A DNA stretch of 64,000 nucleotides from Chloroflexota bacterium. Its GTDB lineage: Bacteria > Chloroflexota > Anaerolineae > Anaerolineales > Anaerolineaceae. This document shows, one piece after another, positions 50,439 through 58,964 of the stretch. Made by a program: the position numbers and the translations under genes. Under the pieces are notes generated by a model, which was not told the DNA's origin, made no database searches, and saw nothing but the letters and a program-made list of their open reading frames with translations. Each line of letters begins with the position of its first letter. Within the stretch, counting starts at the first letter, position 1. The DNA lies in NCBI GenBank assembly GCA_004347695.1, contig SLTK01000004.1, positions 1 to 64,000 on the forward strand. Direction: 5' to 3'.

Positions 50439-50486
50439 TTTTACAACCATGCTTATTTTAATTAAAATGTAAGCACGGTTGTAAAA
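50439..50486. repeat. Long inverted repeat between cpaF and abiE
   Basis: The arms at 50439-50455 and 50470-50486 (TTTTACAACC, one variable base, TGCTTA and its complement) match at 16 of 17 positions around a 14-base AT-rich loop that contains the palindrome TTTTAATTAAAA. It begins nine bases after the cpaF stop. It may be a bidirectional terminator; it could also be a remnant of the event that brought abiE in, or a binding site for AbiEi. Confidence 0.65.
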
Positions 50487-50590
50487 TCCATCGAATATCT
50501 TTGAATATTCTTGGGTAATTTGCTTGTGTTTTACTTCCTGAATAGCACGAACAACATAATTTTCCAAAATTGAAATTAGATTTCCAAGTA

Positions 50591-50618
50591 TTGCATAGTT
50601 GGTGTTTGTTGTTATAAT
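50591..50618 (+). promoter_or_regulatory. Promoter of the abiE pair
   Basis: A -35 TTGCAT (50591-50596) and a perfect -10 TATAAT (50613-50618) are 16 bases apart. Transcripts would begin near 50625, about 45 bases before the GTG start of abiEi. AbiEi proteins are known autorepressors of such promoters. The surrounding 50487-50590 holds no gene. Confidence 0.55.
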
Positions 50619-50670
50619 ATTTTGTGTAACCCAAACATCAATATCTAAAGGTTGTGGTACATAAAATATC

Positions 50671-51465
50671 GTGTCACTCAGTAAACAAGAAACTGAATTT
50701 CTAACTACGTTTTCCGCATCTGGAAAGAGGGTTTTCACCTACCAACAGGCTGTTGATTATTGGCAGTCAAAGGTAGCTGCAACGAATACTCTTGGCCGTC
50801 TTGTCCGAAAAGGATGGCTCCAGCGTCTGGAACGCGGATTATACATGATCATTCCACTGGAAGCTGGCCCCGAAAGACTCTGGTCGGAGAATGCATTGGT
50901 ATTGGCTTCTAATTTGATCTCGCCAGGCGCTGTTGCTTATTGGTCAGCTCTTCGTTTTTGGAATATGACGGAGCAAATTCCTCGTATTCAATTTATTCAG
51001 ACAACGAAAAGGAAGAGACCCCTTGTAATACAGGGAGTCGAATTCCAATTTATCTATGTAGCGGAACGGTATTTTTTTGGAATTAGTGCCCGAAAAATTG
51101 AAGGTATTTCAATCATGGTGACAGATCGCGAAAAAACCATTATCGATGCAGCCAGCCGGCCAGAGTTGAGTGGTGGAATCATTCAATTAGCACAGGCGAT
51201 GAAGTCTTCTGCAAATTCTGTTGATTGGGAAAAACTCGACCATTATTTGGTCCAATGGGGTGGTGGCGTGGTGGCTAAACGACTTGGGTATTTAGTAGAA
51301 GCGCTTTCTTTGCCAATCCCAGATCGAATTTCGACGATAAATCACTGGCAAACCATGATCTCTAAAGGGATTAGCCAATTAGAACCCGGTTTGGGACAAT
51401 CGGGTCCAGTTGTTACCCGTTGGCAACTTCAGATCAACGTTCCTTTAGAATCCGTAGAACAATAA
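50671..51465 (+). CDS. abiEi: AbiEi antitoxin-family protein
   Basis: The 264-residue product has an N-terminal winged helix (FTYQQAVDYWQSKVAATNTL, LVRKGWLQRLERGLYMIIP) and the AbiEi core (AVAYWSALRFWNMTEQIPR, then ISIMVTDREKTIIDAASRPE). AbiEi is the antitoxin and autorepressor of type IV AbiE systems that block phage growth. The start codon is GTG. It lies 12 bases before the toxin gene. The pair is AT-richer than the surrounding Tad genes and sits between parts of one Tad operon, a sign of insertion. Confidence 0.9.
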   Translation: MSLSKQETEFLTTFSASGKRVFTYQQAVDYWQSKVAATNTLGRLVRKGWLQRLERGLYMIIPLEAGPERLWSENALVLASNLISPGAVAYWSALRFWNMTEQIPRIQFIQTTKRKRPLVIQGVEFQFIYVAERYFFGISARKIEGISIMVTDREKTIIDAASRPELSGGIIQLAQAMKSSANSVDWEKLDHYLVQWGGGVVAKRLGYLVEALSLPIPDRISTINHWQTMISKGISQLEPGLGQSGPVVTRWQLQINVPLESVEQ

Positions 51466-51477
51466 TTGGAGTAACAA

Positions 51478-52323
51478 ATGCTAAGTGAAGCTGAAGTTCG
51501 CCGGATCGCAGCTGCAACAAAAGTTGATCCAATGGTGATCGACCTGGATTATAGTCTTGGATGGTTTTTGCTCGGTATGCGAAAAACAAGTACTTCATTG
51601 GGAGAATTAGTATTCAAGGGTGGTACCTGTTTGCGAAAGTGCTACTTTCCTGATTACCGTTTTTCAGAAGATCTCGATTTTACTGCTACGAAGCATCTAT
51701 CACCTACAGAGGTCGAAGGCTGGATTACGAAAAGTGTTGATTGGATTAGCGATCACGATGGTCCTGATTTTCGAGTTCAACCGATCCACTTTGAAATAGT
51801 GGATGATGAATATGGAAGTGAATCTTATCAGGCTCGAATCTATTATCGTGGCCCTCTTCGTTGGGGTGGATCACCGAGAACTGTCAAATTGGATTTGACA
51901 CGCGCAGAAAAAATTCTATTGCCGGTAAATGAAAAACAAATCATACACCCGTATTCAGATCAAGAAATTTTCAATGATACTGATTTACCATGTTATTGCC
52001 TGGAGGAAGTAATCGCTGAAAAACTCCGGGCGGTCGGAGGTCAACGAAGATTTGCGGTTTCAAGAGATATTTTTGATATTTACAACCTTGTTTCATTTGG
52101 AATTAATACAAATGCTGTTATGAAGATCTTACCTGGAAAGTTTGAGGTAAGGGGATTAAGTCTGAAGGGAATTGATATAAATGCTATCCAACAAAGACGA
52201 TCTGAATTTGAAAGGGACTGGAAGCGTCGTCTTAATTACTTGGTAATAAACAAAGACCTGGATTTTGAAAAAGCCTGGCAGTGCGTTTTACAACTCCTGG
52301 ATGAAATTATAAATAATCAATAA
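51478..52323 (+). CDS. abiEii: AbiEii nucleotidyltransferase toxin
   Basis: This 281-residue DUF1814 nucleotidyltransferase has motif I LVFKGGTCLRKCYFPDYRFS then EDLDFT, giving the G-G-x-x-L-R-K and D-x-D catalytic signature, plus the later YCLEEVIAEKLRAV helix. AbiEii-type toxins bind GTP and arrest growth, probably by modifying RNA; MenT relatives modify tRNA. It is neutralised by AbiEi upstream. The ribosome site is GGAG at 51467-51470. Complete and probably active. Confidence 0.92.
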   Translation: MLSEAEVRRIAAATKVDPMVIDLDYSLGWFLLGMRKTSTSLGELVFKGGTCLRKCYFPDYRFSEDLDFTATKHLSPTEVEGWITKSVDWISDHDGPDFRVQPIHFEIVDDEYGSESYQARIYYRGPLRWGGSPRTVKLDLTRAEKILLPVNEKQIIHPYSDQEIFNDTDLPCYCLEEVIAEKLRAVGGQRRFAVSRDIFDIYNLVSFGINTNAVMKILPGKFEVRGLSLKGIDINAIQQRRSEFERDWKRRLNYLVINKDLDFEKAWQCVLQLLDEIINNQ

Positions 52324-52471
52324 TTTAAGCTATATTAGATATATCCATTCAGTTTAGCTAAATTTTGATTAAAAATGCGCCAAAATAATCAGGGGGTAGA
52401 TTATAGGTCGAACATGCGAGATTTTACTCTCACTTCAACCAGTTTTGTATAGTTTTTTGAAGGAGGAAAAC

Positions 52472-52897
52472 ATGGGTATGTATTATTGCCGTAAATGTGC
52501 TGTAGAGATAGGAGAAATAAGTGATGAGTTTCCAATTCCAGACAATCTCATCGGAACGGAATACAAACTAGAAAAATTCGTAAAGCATAATTTCCCAACT
52601 GAATTTGAAGAAATTCACTCAATATTCAAGGAGCCAAATTTACGTAAATATTCTCAATATATAGTAAATACATCGGCGTCAGGATGTCTTGAAATTGATG
52701 ACCATGGTAGAAAAAACTTGATCTTTGTAGCGGGTGAAACAACTGGATACACCTTGGTAAATGGTGAGATATTTCGACCTGATGACGCTGTCAGACTTGT
52801 ATTTTATAAAGACACTAATAAAATCCATGCTTTCCCAACAAGTGGTTCTGTAATACCCAAGCTATGTTCAAGATGTGGCTGTCCAATTGTTTTCTGA
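52472..52897 (+). CDS. Hypothetical zinc-ribbon protein
   Basis: The 141-residue product has C-x-x-C at the start (YYCRKCAVEIGE) and C-x-x-C-x-C at the end (KLCSRCGCPIVF), which together could hold one zinc between the termini. The central part is beta-rich (GRKNLIFVAGETTGYTLVNG). No family recognised. AAGGAGG precedes ATG 52472. It is separated by ~150 AT-rich bases from abiE and belongs to the same inserted block between the two halves of the first Tad set. Confidence 0.55.
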   Translation: MGMYYCRKCAVEIGEISDEFPIPDNLIGTEYKLEKFVKHNFPTEFEEIHSIFKEPNLRKYSQYIVNTSASGCLEIDDHGRKNLIFVAGETTGYTLVNGEIFRPDDAVRLVFYKDTNKIHAFPTSGSVIPKLCSRCGCPIVF

Positions 52898-53101
52898 TTC
52901 AATATTGAAGAAGTACCAATATGATTTCCCCTTTGTCTTCCACCCGAATTATAACTGTCTGATTTCCTGATCGAATATGTAAGGGACTTCGCTACTGAAC
53001 TACTTCTTTTTTTATTCTTTACACGCAACAATAAAACTTCGTAATTCGTTATAAAATGCGAAATGGTTGTGAATTATGAAATCTGTAAATACCGAAGTTG
53101 T

Positions 53102-53239
53102 CCCCCTAGGATAAGCCCTTTTCGCTTGCTATACTCAATCTAATCTGACAACTTAATTATTTATTCTTTCAATCGTTGGCCGGACTCTACCTGCTGGATG
53201 CGCACATAAAGGTGTGCGAACACGAGTGTCCGGCTTTTG
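53102..53239 (+). promoter_or_regulatory. Leader B: second conserved promoter with terminator, upstream of tadB
   Basis: CCCCCTAGGAT (53102-53112), 17 bases, then TATACT (53130-53135) with upstream TG repeat the promoter block of leader A at 39841. The transcript would contain GCCGGAC (53179-53185) pairing with GTCCGGC (53228-53234) before TTTTGT, enclosing an inner hairpin CGCACA/TGTGCG (53201-53206 with 53213-53218). The terminator ends 26 bases before the first gene. Sequence after the T-run (TTTAAAACTTACG) also resembles leader A. The preceding bases 52898-53100 show no gene. Confidence 0.65.
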
Positions 53240-53264
53240 TATTTAAAACTTACGTGGAGGATGC

Positions 53265-54146
53265 ATGACGATATTAATTCCAGTGGTGGGTATTTTATGC
53301 ACCACGTTATTCCTTTTACTGTGGTATCCGAAACAGATCAAAACGGGCAGGTTGGCTGCCCTTTACACGGTTGATTCTGCACGCTCTTTGTCTTGCCTGG
53401 ATCCGAAATCGCTGGAGTACAAACTTTTGGCCTCCGGGTTGAACCTAAAGCCCATTACCTTTCGCTTACTACGCATTGCTGCTGGTGTATGTGGGTTGGT
53501 CATCGCCTGGTTGTTTTTGCCAGGTTTGCCGGCGATTGTGATTGGCGGAATTCTTTTTTATGTTCCTGGAGCCTGGCTGGATGATCGGGTGAAAAGTCGT
53601 GGGCGAAACATCGATCAACTGCTTCCCATTGCCATTGGCCGCACTGCTGCCGGGCTGGTGGCAGGTGGTTCCGTGCCAGATGTCCTTCAGCAAGTTGGAG
53701 AGTCGTTGGAGCTAGAAAAAACCAATCCACTCACACCAGAATTTGTTCTCACCGCTTCAGAAATGCGAATCAAGGATCGTGTAGAAGCGCTCCGAAGTCT
53801 TGCATCTCGCAGTCCTTCTGTGTCCCTGTCCAATCTTGCTCAATTACTTGAAGGTTATTCCGAGGCGGGTGGACGCGCCTATACCGGAGTTCTCATGGAT
53901 ATTTCTAGCCGCGTCCAACAAATTCTGATTGCCCGTAACCGCGCCCAAGCCAAAGCTGGCGATTCACTAGTCTCTGCTAAAGTGTTGCCGGTTGTCTTGA
54001 TCTTTATCTTGATTTATCTCAGTCAGGATCCAATGGTGCGTTCTTCTTTGATCGCCCTACCCGTTCAAATCGTTATTGGGGTCACGATGGCAGCTATGGT
54101 GGGTGGATATTTCATCATTCGTTCAATGATCATGGAGGCTGTTTAG
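53265..54146 (+). CDS. tadB: TadB-like inner-membrane platform protein (first set)
   Basis: The 293-residue protein has a type II secretion F domain. Helices are at ~3-19 (LIPVVGILCTTLFLLLW), ~70-100 (LRIAAGVCGLVIAWLFLPGL) and two at the C-terminus (VLPVVLILFILIYLSQDP region and VIGVTMAAMVGGYFIIRSM). The cytoplasmic core has RNIDQLLPIAIGRTAAGLVAG and a GRAYTGVLMDISSRVQQI motif. TadB and TadC form the platform that CpaF drives. It follows leader B, has GGAGG before ATG, and abuts tadC with no gap. Confidence 0.85.
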   Translation: MTILIPVVGILCTTLFLLLWYPKQIKTGRLAALYTVDSARSLSCLDPKSLEYKLLASGLNLKPITFRLLRIAAGVCGLVIAWLFLPGLPAIVIGGILFYVPGAWLDDRVKSRGRNIDQLLPIAIGRTAAGLVAGGSVPDVLQQVGESLELEKTNPLTPEFVLTASEMRIKDRVEALRSLASRSPSVSLSNLAQLLEGYSEAGGRAYTGVLMDISSRVQQILIARNRAQAKAGDSLVSAKVLPVVLIFILIYLSQDPMVRSSLIALPVQIVIGVTMAAMVGGYFIIRSMIMEAV

Positions 54147-55007
54147 ATGACCGCTTTGATTTACCTCACCGGGATTGCTGTCTTTGCGTTGGTCATCTAC
54201 CTGACGCTTGAACTAGCGCCTGCTGCACCTACCGGGCGTTTGTCTGAGATTCTTACTCCTGCGGATGGCGTCGTCCTGACCGGGTGGCGCAAATCCCTGT
54301 CTCCCCTGGATAAACCGGTCTCTAAATGGATGCCAGTTGGTTTTCTTCGAAAAACGCGTGCAGATTTGTATTGGGCGCATATTGGAGAGCGCTGGAATGA
54401 TTGGAACGAGGTGCAATTTACCTCCCTGCGAGTGGCTTTAGCCGTAGCAGGATTTGGAATAGGGATGGTTGCTACTGCAGAACCTGTGTTCGCACTGGTA
54501 GGTGGGTTGGTCGGGTTTCAATATCCTGTCCTATCAATGGGTGGAGTTGCCCGCCGTTATCGCCGTCTGTTTATTGCTCAGCTTCCAGAATATGTGCAAT
54601 TGGTTTCAGCCCAGATGTCAGCCAATGTCTCTATGGAAGAAGCCCTGCGGCGCACAGCCCAGGCACAAAGTCTAGTTGGTAAATGGATGCGATGGGTACT
54701 TCAAATGGCGCAGGGTCGTGACCTGATCGAGCAAATGCAGCGTGAAGCCCAGGAATCCCATCTTCCAGAGTTGATTGGAATGTCTGTCCAGCTGGAATTC
54801 ATCCGAAGGGGCACAGCTCAGCAGGAACTGATGGGACAGCTGGCCACCAGTATTGCAGCCGACTACATCGGCAGTGCTGAGCAGCGGGCGGAAAAAGTCG
54901 GGGCAGAACTTGTTATCCCGATGGTGATTTTCTATTTCCTGCCATTCCTGGTAACTCTGTTGGCCGTGATTGGCTGGCCGATTTTCCAGAATCTCGGTGC
55001 AATGTGA
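54147..55007 (+). CDS. tadC: TadC-like inner-membrane platform protein (first set)
   Basis: The 286-residue T2SF-domain protein has an N-terminal membrane helix (TALIYLTGIAVFALVIYLTL), a middle pair, and a C-terminal pair (LVIPMVIFYFLPFLVTLLAV). The core LPEYVQLVSAQMSANVSMEE and a later EQRAEKVGAELVIP match TadC. Start directly follows the tadB stop. The next gene starts within its stop codon. Confidence 0.85.
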   Translation: MTALIYLTGIAVFALVIYLTLELAPAAPTGRLSEILTPADGVVLTGWRKSLSPLDKPVSKWMPVGFLRKTRADLYWAHIGERWNDWNEVQFTSLRVALAVAGFGIGMVATAEPVFALVGGLVGFQYPVLSMGGVARRYRRLFIAQLPEYVQLVSAQMSANVSMEEALRRTAQAQSLVGKWMRWVLQMAQGRDLIEQMQREAQESHLPELIGMSVQLEFIRRGTAQQELMGQLATSIAADYIGSAEQRAEKVGAELVIPMVIFYFLPFLVTLLAVIGWPIFQNLGAM

Positions 55008-55609
55008 TGCTAAATAACCCCATTCACTGCGTTCAGGGGCGTTCCGGTCGTCTGCGCGATCTGGCTGGTTTTGGTTTCTTTCTCTTTGCTGCGCTCATTT
55101 CTGTGATGTCTGCCTGGCAGCACCCCTCGATCCTGACCTGGCTGTATGTGATTCATAACGGATTATTAGCTTTCTTCTATATCCGGCGAACTCCAGCGAA
55201 ACATTATGATCGCACCGGATTATGGCTCGGAATGATCGCCGCATTCTTGCCCACATTCACAATTTCCAGCCATAGCGAGTGGTATTTACTCATACCTGCC
55301 TTGGCTGGGTACTCGTTGATCTTGTGGTCTCTTATCACTTTAGGATCGCGTTTTGGGGTTGCTCCCGCGGATCGCGGACTGACCAGTCGTGGCCCCTATC
55401 GGTTTTTGCGTCATCCGATGTATCTGGGAGAACTCGTATTTCGGGCAATGATGGTTTTCAGTTCTCCAGATTGGATCAATGCCGTTCTTTTATCTGTTGC
55501 GCTGACGTTCATTCAATGTTGGCGAATCCTTCGAGAAGAAAAAATGATTGACGGATACGCCTGCTACATGCGGATAGTTCCTTGGCGATTGATACCCGGA
55601 CTCTGGTGA
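55007..55609 (+). CDS. Isoprenylcysteine-carboxyl-methyltransferase-like membrane protein
   Basis: The protein has 200 residues with about five membrane helices. The C-terminal signature RGPYRFLRHPMYLGEL followed by a hydrophobic helix is that of ICMT/PEMT-type membrane methyltransferases, which use SAM to methylate small hydrophobic or lipid substrates. Placement inside a Tad operon is unusual. TadC-linked genes often include prepilin-processing enzymes, so it might modify pilins or lipids, but that is inference. ATG 55007 overlaps the tadC stop. Confidence 0.75.
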   Translation: MLNNPIHCVQGRSGRLRDLAGFGFFLFAALISVMSAWQHPSILTWLYVIHNGLLAFFYIRRTPAKHYDRTGLWLGMIAAFLPTFTISSHSEWYLLIPALAGYSLILWSLITLGSRFGVAPADRGLTSRGPYRFLRHPMYLGELVFRAMMVFSSPDWINAVLLSVALTFIQCWRILREEKMIDGYACYMRIVPWRLIPGLW

Positions 55610-55944
55610 AAAATATGACGCGGACCTTTTCAAACCTGTGCTTTGCGCTGGCCTTGAGTAGCGCTCTACTTATGAAATTATTTGCAGTCCAAGACGAATT
55701 AGTTTGGTTGGCGGTGTTCAGTGTATTTGCTTCTGCCATTCTGACCAATTTGATGTGGATTCGATCCATGGGAATTGCCGGGATTAGTGGTTTATCCATC
55801 GTGTATTTCAAGTTGGGTAGCGGTTCATTCCCTGGAACCATTCTAACGGTCTTAACTTCCTTGCTTTTGGTTATTGCGGTTTTCCTGGCAATCTATGCAG
55901 ATTTGTCCTATCCATTGAAAAACATCCAAGGAGATGAAAAATAA
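55606..55944 (+). CDS. Small polytopic membrane protein
   Basis: This ~112-residue product has four hydrophobic helices (LCFALALSSALLMKLFAV, WLAVFSVFASAILTNLMWI, GIAGISGLSIVYFKL, TVLTSLLLVIAVFLAIYA) and short loops. No family recognised. The start could be GTG 55606, overlapping the previous stop, or ATG 55615. It precedes the second TadZ gene and overlaps its alternative start. It is probably a minor component of the envelope complex. Confidence 0.5.
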   Translation: MKNMTRTFSNLCFALALSSALLMKLFAVQDELVWLAVFSVFASAILTNLMWIRSMGIAGISGLSIVYFKLGSGSFPGTILTVLTSLLLVIAVFLAIYADLSYPLKNIQGDEK

Positions 55945-55945
55945 T

Positions 55946-56923
55946 ATGAAATTTAGTTTTGGAAATTCCTTTAATTTGAAACGGAACTCGGCTCTTGTAA
56001 TTTTGCTTGGGGCTCTTCAACCTGATCAAAAAATTTTGGACACACTTTCCCAGAATGACAATCTCTCAGTACGGGAAGCATTCTCTACTCGCGGCGTTCT
56101 TCAGAACCTGTCCGGAGTACACCTGGTCGTTCTCGGTGATTTGCTCCCAATATCCGATGTATCTGAAGAAGTACTTCATAGTGCCTTGGAAAAGAGTGGT
56201 ATCCCGGTTGTTTCTCAAGAAAATTTTGTAATAGACCCAGCTGAATGGTTAGGACGTGCCCGGTTAACCAGCGCCAAACAAGTCTCGTTCTTACCAGCCC
56301 GCCAGATAAATTTGGTGAATTGGTCTGGAGGAGTGGGAAAAACAACCCTTGCGATGGCTGTTTGTAAACGCTTTGTTAAAAATACGGGACTGCCAGCGGC
56401 ATTGCTGGAACTCAGTATGGGCGGAAGTGCACTCCACGCTCGCATTTCACCCGACCTTCCCGAGTTCTTTACCATTGCCACTCATAAAGCAGAGCCTGCT
56501 CTTTGGAATGGAGTCAGTTTATACCCGATGGATGGCCGAACGATCGATGTCCTTTGGAGCGAAGATCCGCAAGGGGTTCGAAACCTACTGGCCGAGATAC
56601 AAAGGAAACACACACTTTTTGTCGTGGATTGTTTTCCCGGGCATCCTCTTTTCTTAGAATTATCGAAACCCAAGCCAGGATTAATCAACCTGGTGATTAC
56701 CTCTCCTCGCGATGATGCCATATTACAAGCCAGACGATTGATGAACGAAGTTTCAGAACCACGCCATTTGGTACTGAACATGGCTAAATCAGTCTCTGAT
56801 CGTGCAGAAAGTGGCATGTCGATTGTGTTGCCATACAACGAAACATGGGCTCAGTCACTTGATCCACGATTGGCTGACCCCATTTTAGAACTAGCATATA
56901 CCGGCTGGAAGCGGAGGAATTAA
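55946..56923 (+). CDS. TadZ/CpaE-like ATPase (second set)
   Basis: The protein is 325 residues long. The N-terminal ~125 residues are a receiver-like domain without clear phospho-site (LSGVHLVVLGDLLPISDV). The MinD-like domain has NLVNWSGGVGKTTLAMAVC, keeping the P-loop Lys of GKT but lacking the first signature Lys, and DAILQARRLMNEVSEPRHLV later. This contrasts with the first-set homologue whose P-loop Lys is lost. AAGGAG fits the ATG at 55946 better than the one at 55934. It starts the second Tad set and overlaps cpaB by one base. Confidence 0.78.
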   Translation: MKFSFGNSFNLKRNSALVILLGALQPDQKILDTLSQNDNLSVREAFSTRGVLQNLSGVHLVVLGDLLPISDVSEEVLHSALEKSGIPVVSQENFVIDPAEWLGRARLTSAKQVSFLPARQINLVNWSGGVGKTTLAMAVCKRFVKNTGLPAALLELSMGGSALHARISPDLPEFFTIATHKAEPALWNGVSLYPMDGRTIDVLWSEDPQGVRNLLAEIQRKHTLFVVDCFPGHPLFLELSKPKPGLINLVITSPRDDAILQARRLMNEVSEPRHLVLNMAKSVSDRAESGMSIVLPYNETWAQSLDPRLADPILELAYTGWKRRN

Positions 56924-57633
56924 TGAATCGAACTGTTCAGTTTATTATCGGTGTAATTGCCGTGGTGGTGGCAATGGGGGCAGGATTCTATGGACGCAAT
57001 CTGTATTTGAAGGAAGTCTCCACCTATCAGGTACCGGTACCCATCAATGCAATCCCTGCTTATGCAATTCTAGATGCAGACATGTTCCAAATGCGCGAGA
57101 TGCCTCGCACGATGGCCTCCTTACCCTATTACCAATCCATCCAGGATCTGGAAGGAAAGATCAGCACGGTTTCGTTGCCGGTAGGCTTGCCGGTTGCTCA
57201 GGCAAATGCGGTGCCTGTCACGCAGTTTCGACTGGCAGATGCAACCTATGAAGTTCTCTCAATCCCGGTTGAACCTGTTTCCGCAGTAGGTGGACAAATT
57301 CGAATCGGAGAACACGTTAATTTGTATCAGGTGCTTGCCGAGAAAATTGACCCTGAGAACACAGCGATTTCAGCCAACGATCAACCTACCTTCAAGGTAG
57401 AGCTCATCGCCAGTAGCGTATTGGTAGTAGACGTCCGCAATGCGCAAGGTGTCGCCGCGGAATCCAACCAGAAGAATGAAGATAACTCAACATTCGGCGG
57501 CAGCCCTCAAAACGAACAAGTACAAATCCTTACCCTGGCGGTGGAACCGGAATATGTGGACGTTATTCTCACCGCGGTTGCAGCAAGTAAAAAACAAGGC
57601 GGATTGTTATGGTCAACCCTGGCACTTCCTTGA
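56923..57633 (+). CDS. CpaB/RcpC-like Flp pilus assembly protein (second set)
   Basis: The 236-residue protein has a membrane helix (FIIGVIAVVVAMGAGFYG), then an SAF domain (YQVPVPINAIPAYAILDADM, STVSLPVGLPVAQANAVPV) and an RcpC-like part (GGQIRIGEHVNLYQVLAEKI). It is shorter than the first-set CpaB and lacks its Thr/Pro linker. Its end overlaps the cpaF gene by 25 bases, so translation is coupled. Confidence 0.82.
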   Translation: MNRTVQFIIGVIAVVVAMGAGFYGRNLYLKEVSTYQVPVPINAIPAYAILDADMFQMREMPRTMASLPYYQSIQDLEGKISTVSLPVGLPVAQANAVPVTQFRLADATYEVLSIPVEPVSAVGGQIRIGEHVNLYQVLAEKIDPENTAISANDQPTFKVELIASSVLVVDVRNAQGVAAESNQKNEDNSTFGGSPQNEQVQILTLAVEPEYVDVILTAVAASKKQGGLLWSTLALP

Positions 57634-58964
57634 TTCATCCAACCGTTCCGCCAACCATTCAGCCTTTAAACCAATCCGATCTGCTCCTGATTGAACGGGT
57701 CCGTGAGGAATTGGTACAGCGTGGAATCAATCCACCCAGCTGGCGAGAAGCAGACTCAGAAAAACGTCGTCGTTTCTATGATGAGGTGCGCTCTATCCTG
57801 ATTGATCGGGGCGAAAATCGCAGTGTCGTCAATCGCAATGCACAGATTATCACGGATGCATTGTCCGGAGTGGGGTTGCTTGATCAGTTGCTACGTGACC
57901 CATATGTGGAGGAAATCTTTGTGCGTAATGGGGAGGTAGCTGTGGAATATGATGGAAGTTTTTATCATCTGGGGAAACTGGCTGATGACAGTTATTTCGA
58001 AAACCTCGCTGTGCATGTTGCCGATCAAGGCGGCGCTACTTTGCGGGGGGATCGCCCGGCAGTGTTAATCGATCTGCCAGGGGGAGAACGGTTTACCGCC
58101 ATCGTTCCACGCCTGTCAACTGAGGGAACGGCAATCAATATCCGTACTTTCGGACGGCGTGTTCGCACATTGGAGGAAATGGAGCAATCCGGCACTTTTG
58201 CCAAATTTGATCCGACATCAATCGGATTGATACAGACATTTTCCAGCCCTGCCGAAAAAGATACCAGGTCGGAACTGACCTGTCGGATCCAATCTCTGAA
58301 AGACACACCAGATCGATTTCTAGCCTGGATGGTAGCCAACCTGGCTGGCAGCCTGATGATTGCCGGTGAAATGGGTTCTGGCAAGACGACTTTACTCAAC
58401 GCTCTCTCGGGTTTCTTGCCTGTATCTGCACCAATTGCTGCACTGGAAACCTTCCGGGAATTGGAAATCCAGCATCCTTTTTTATTGCGTACTGTAGCTC
58501 CAGCTGAATTATCACCTGGCACACCAGGCGTGACCCTGGATTGGGTCCTAAACGTCATATATACCCGAATGAACCCGGCAGCCATCCTGGTGGGTGAGGT
58601 GGTAGGAAATGAGGCACTGCAATTCTTAAAAGCCACCTGCTTGGGGCGTAAAGCATTGACAACCATTCACGGCGGGACGATAGAAGAATCCCTGATGCGC
58701 CTCGAGCAGCTCGCCCTGGCCGCAGCGCCGGAATTGGGATTGGCTGCTGTTCGCTCAATGGTTGCGATGGGATTGGATGTTGTTGCTTTGATGGGAAGGG
58801 TCAACCGATCAGGAAGAGTTCAACGCACCTTACAGGCCATCGCCACGATTAAAGGAATTAATGCGAAAGGTGATTATTGTTTGAACTACCTTTACCGGGC
58901 AGAAGGTGATGAGAGCCTCCCTGTCTTTGAACAAGCCTATCACCAGTTGGAGGGAATGAAATGA
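57609..58964 (+). CDS. CpaF/TadA secretion ATPase (second set)
   Basis: This 451-residue VirB11-like ATPase is paralogous to the one at 49146. It carries the N-domain ending DPYVEEIFVRNGEVAVEYDG, Walker A MIAGEMGSGKTTLLNALSG near 250, Walker B region AAILVGEVVGNEALQFLKA and the His-box LGRKALTTIHGGTIEESL. The Asp-box is weaker (ALETFRELEIQHP). The presence of two full ATPases implies two separate machines, or assembly and retraction roles. It overlaps both neighbours. Confidence 0.9.
   Translation: MVNPGTSLIHPTVPPTIQPLNQSDLLLIERVREELVQRGINPPSWREADSEKRRRFYDEVRSILIDRGENRSVVNRNAQIITDALSGVGLLDQLLRDPYVEEIFVRNGEVAVEYDGSFYHLGKLADDSYFENLAVHVADQGGATLRGDRPAVLIDLPGGERFTAIVPRLSTEGTAINIRTFGRRVRTLEEMEQSGTFAKFDPTSIGLIQTFSSPAEKDTRSELTCRIQSLKDTPDRFLAWMVANLAGSLMIAGEMGSGKTTLLNALSGFLPVSAPIAALETFRELEIQHPFLLRTVAPAELSPGTPGVTLDWVLNVIYTRMNPAAILVGEVVGNEALQFLKATCLGRKALTTIHGGTIEESLMRLEQLALAAAPELGLAAVRSMVAMGLDVVALMGRVNRSGRVQRTLQAIATIKGINAKGDYCLNYLYRAEGDESLPVFEQAYHQLEGMK

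Noticed and set aside
50187-50738. 183-residue minus-strand frame across the cpaF/abiE junction
   Set aside because: It is antisense to cpaF and to the start of abiEi, spans the inverted repeat and abiE promoter, and has no recognisable features.
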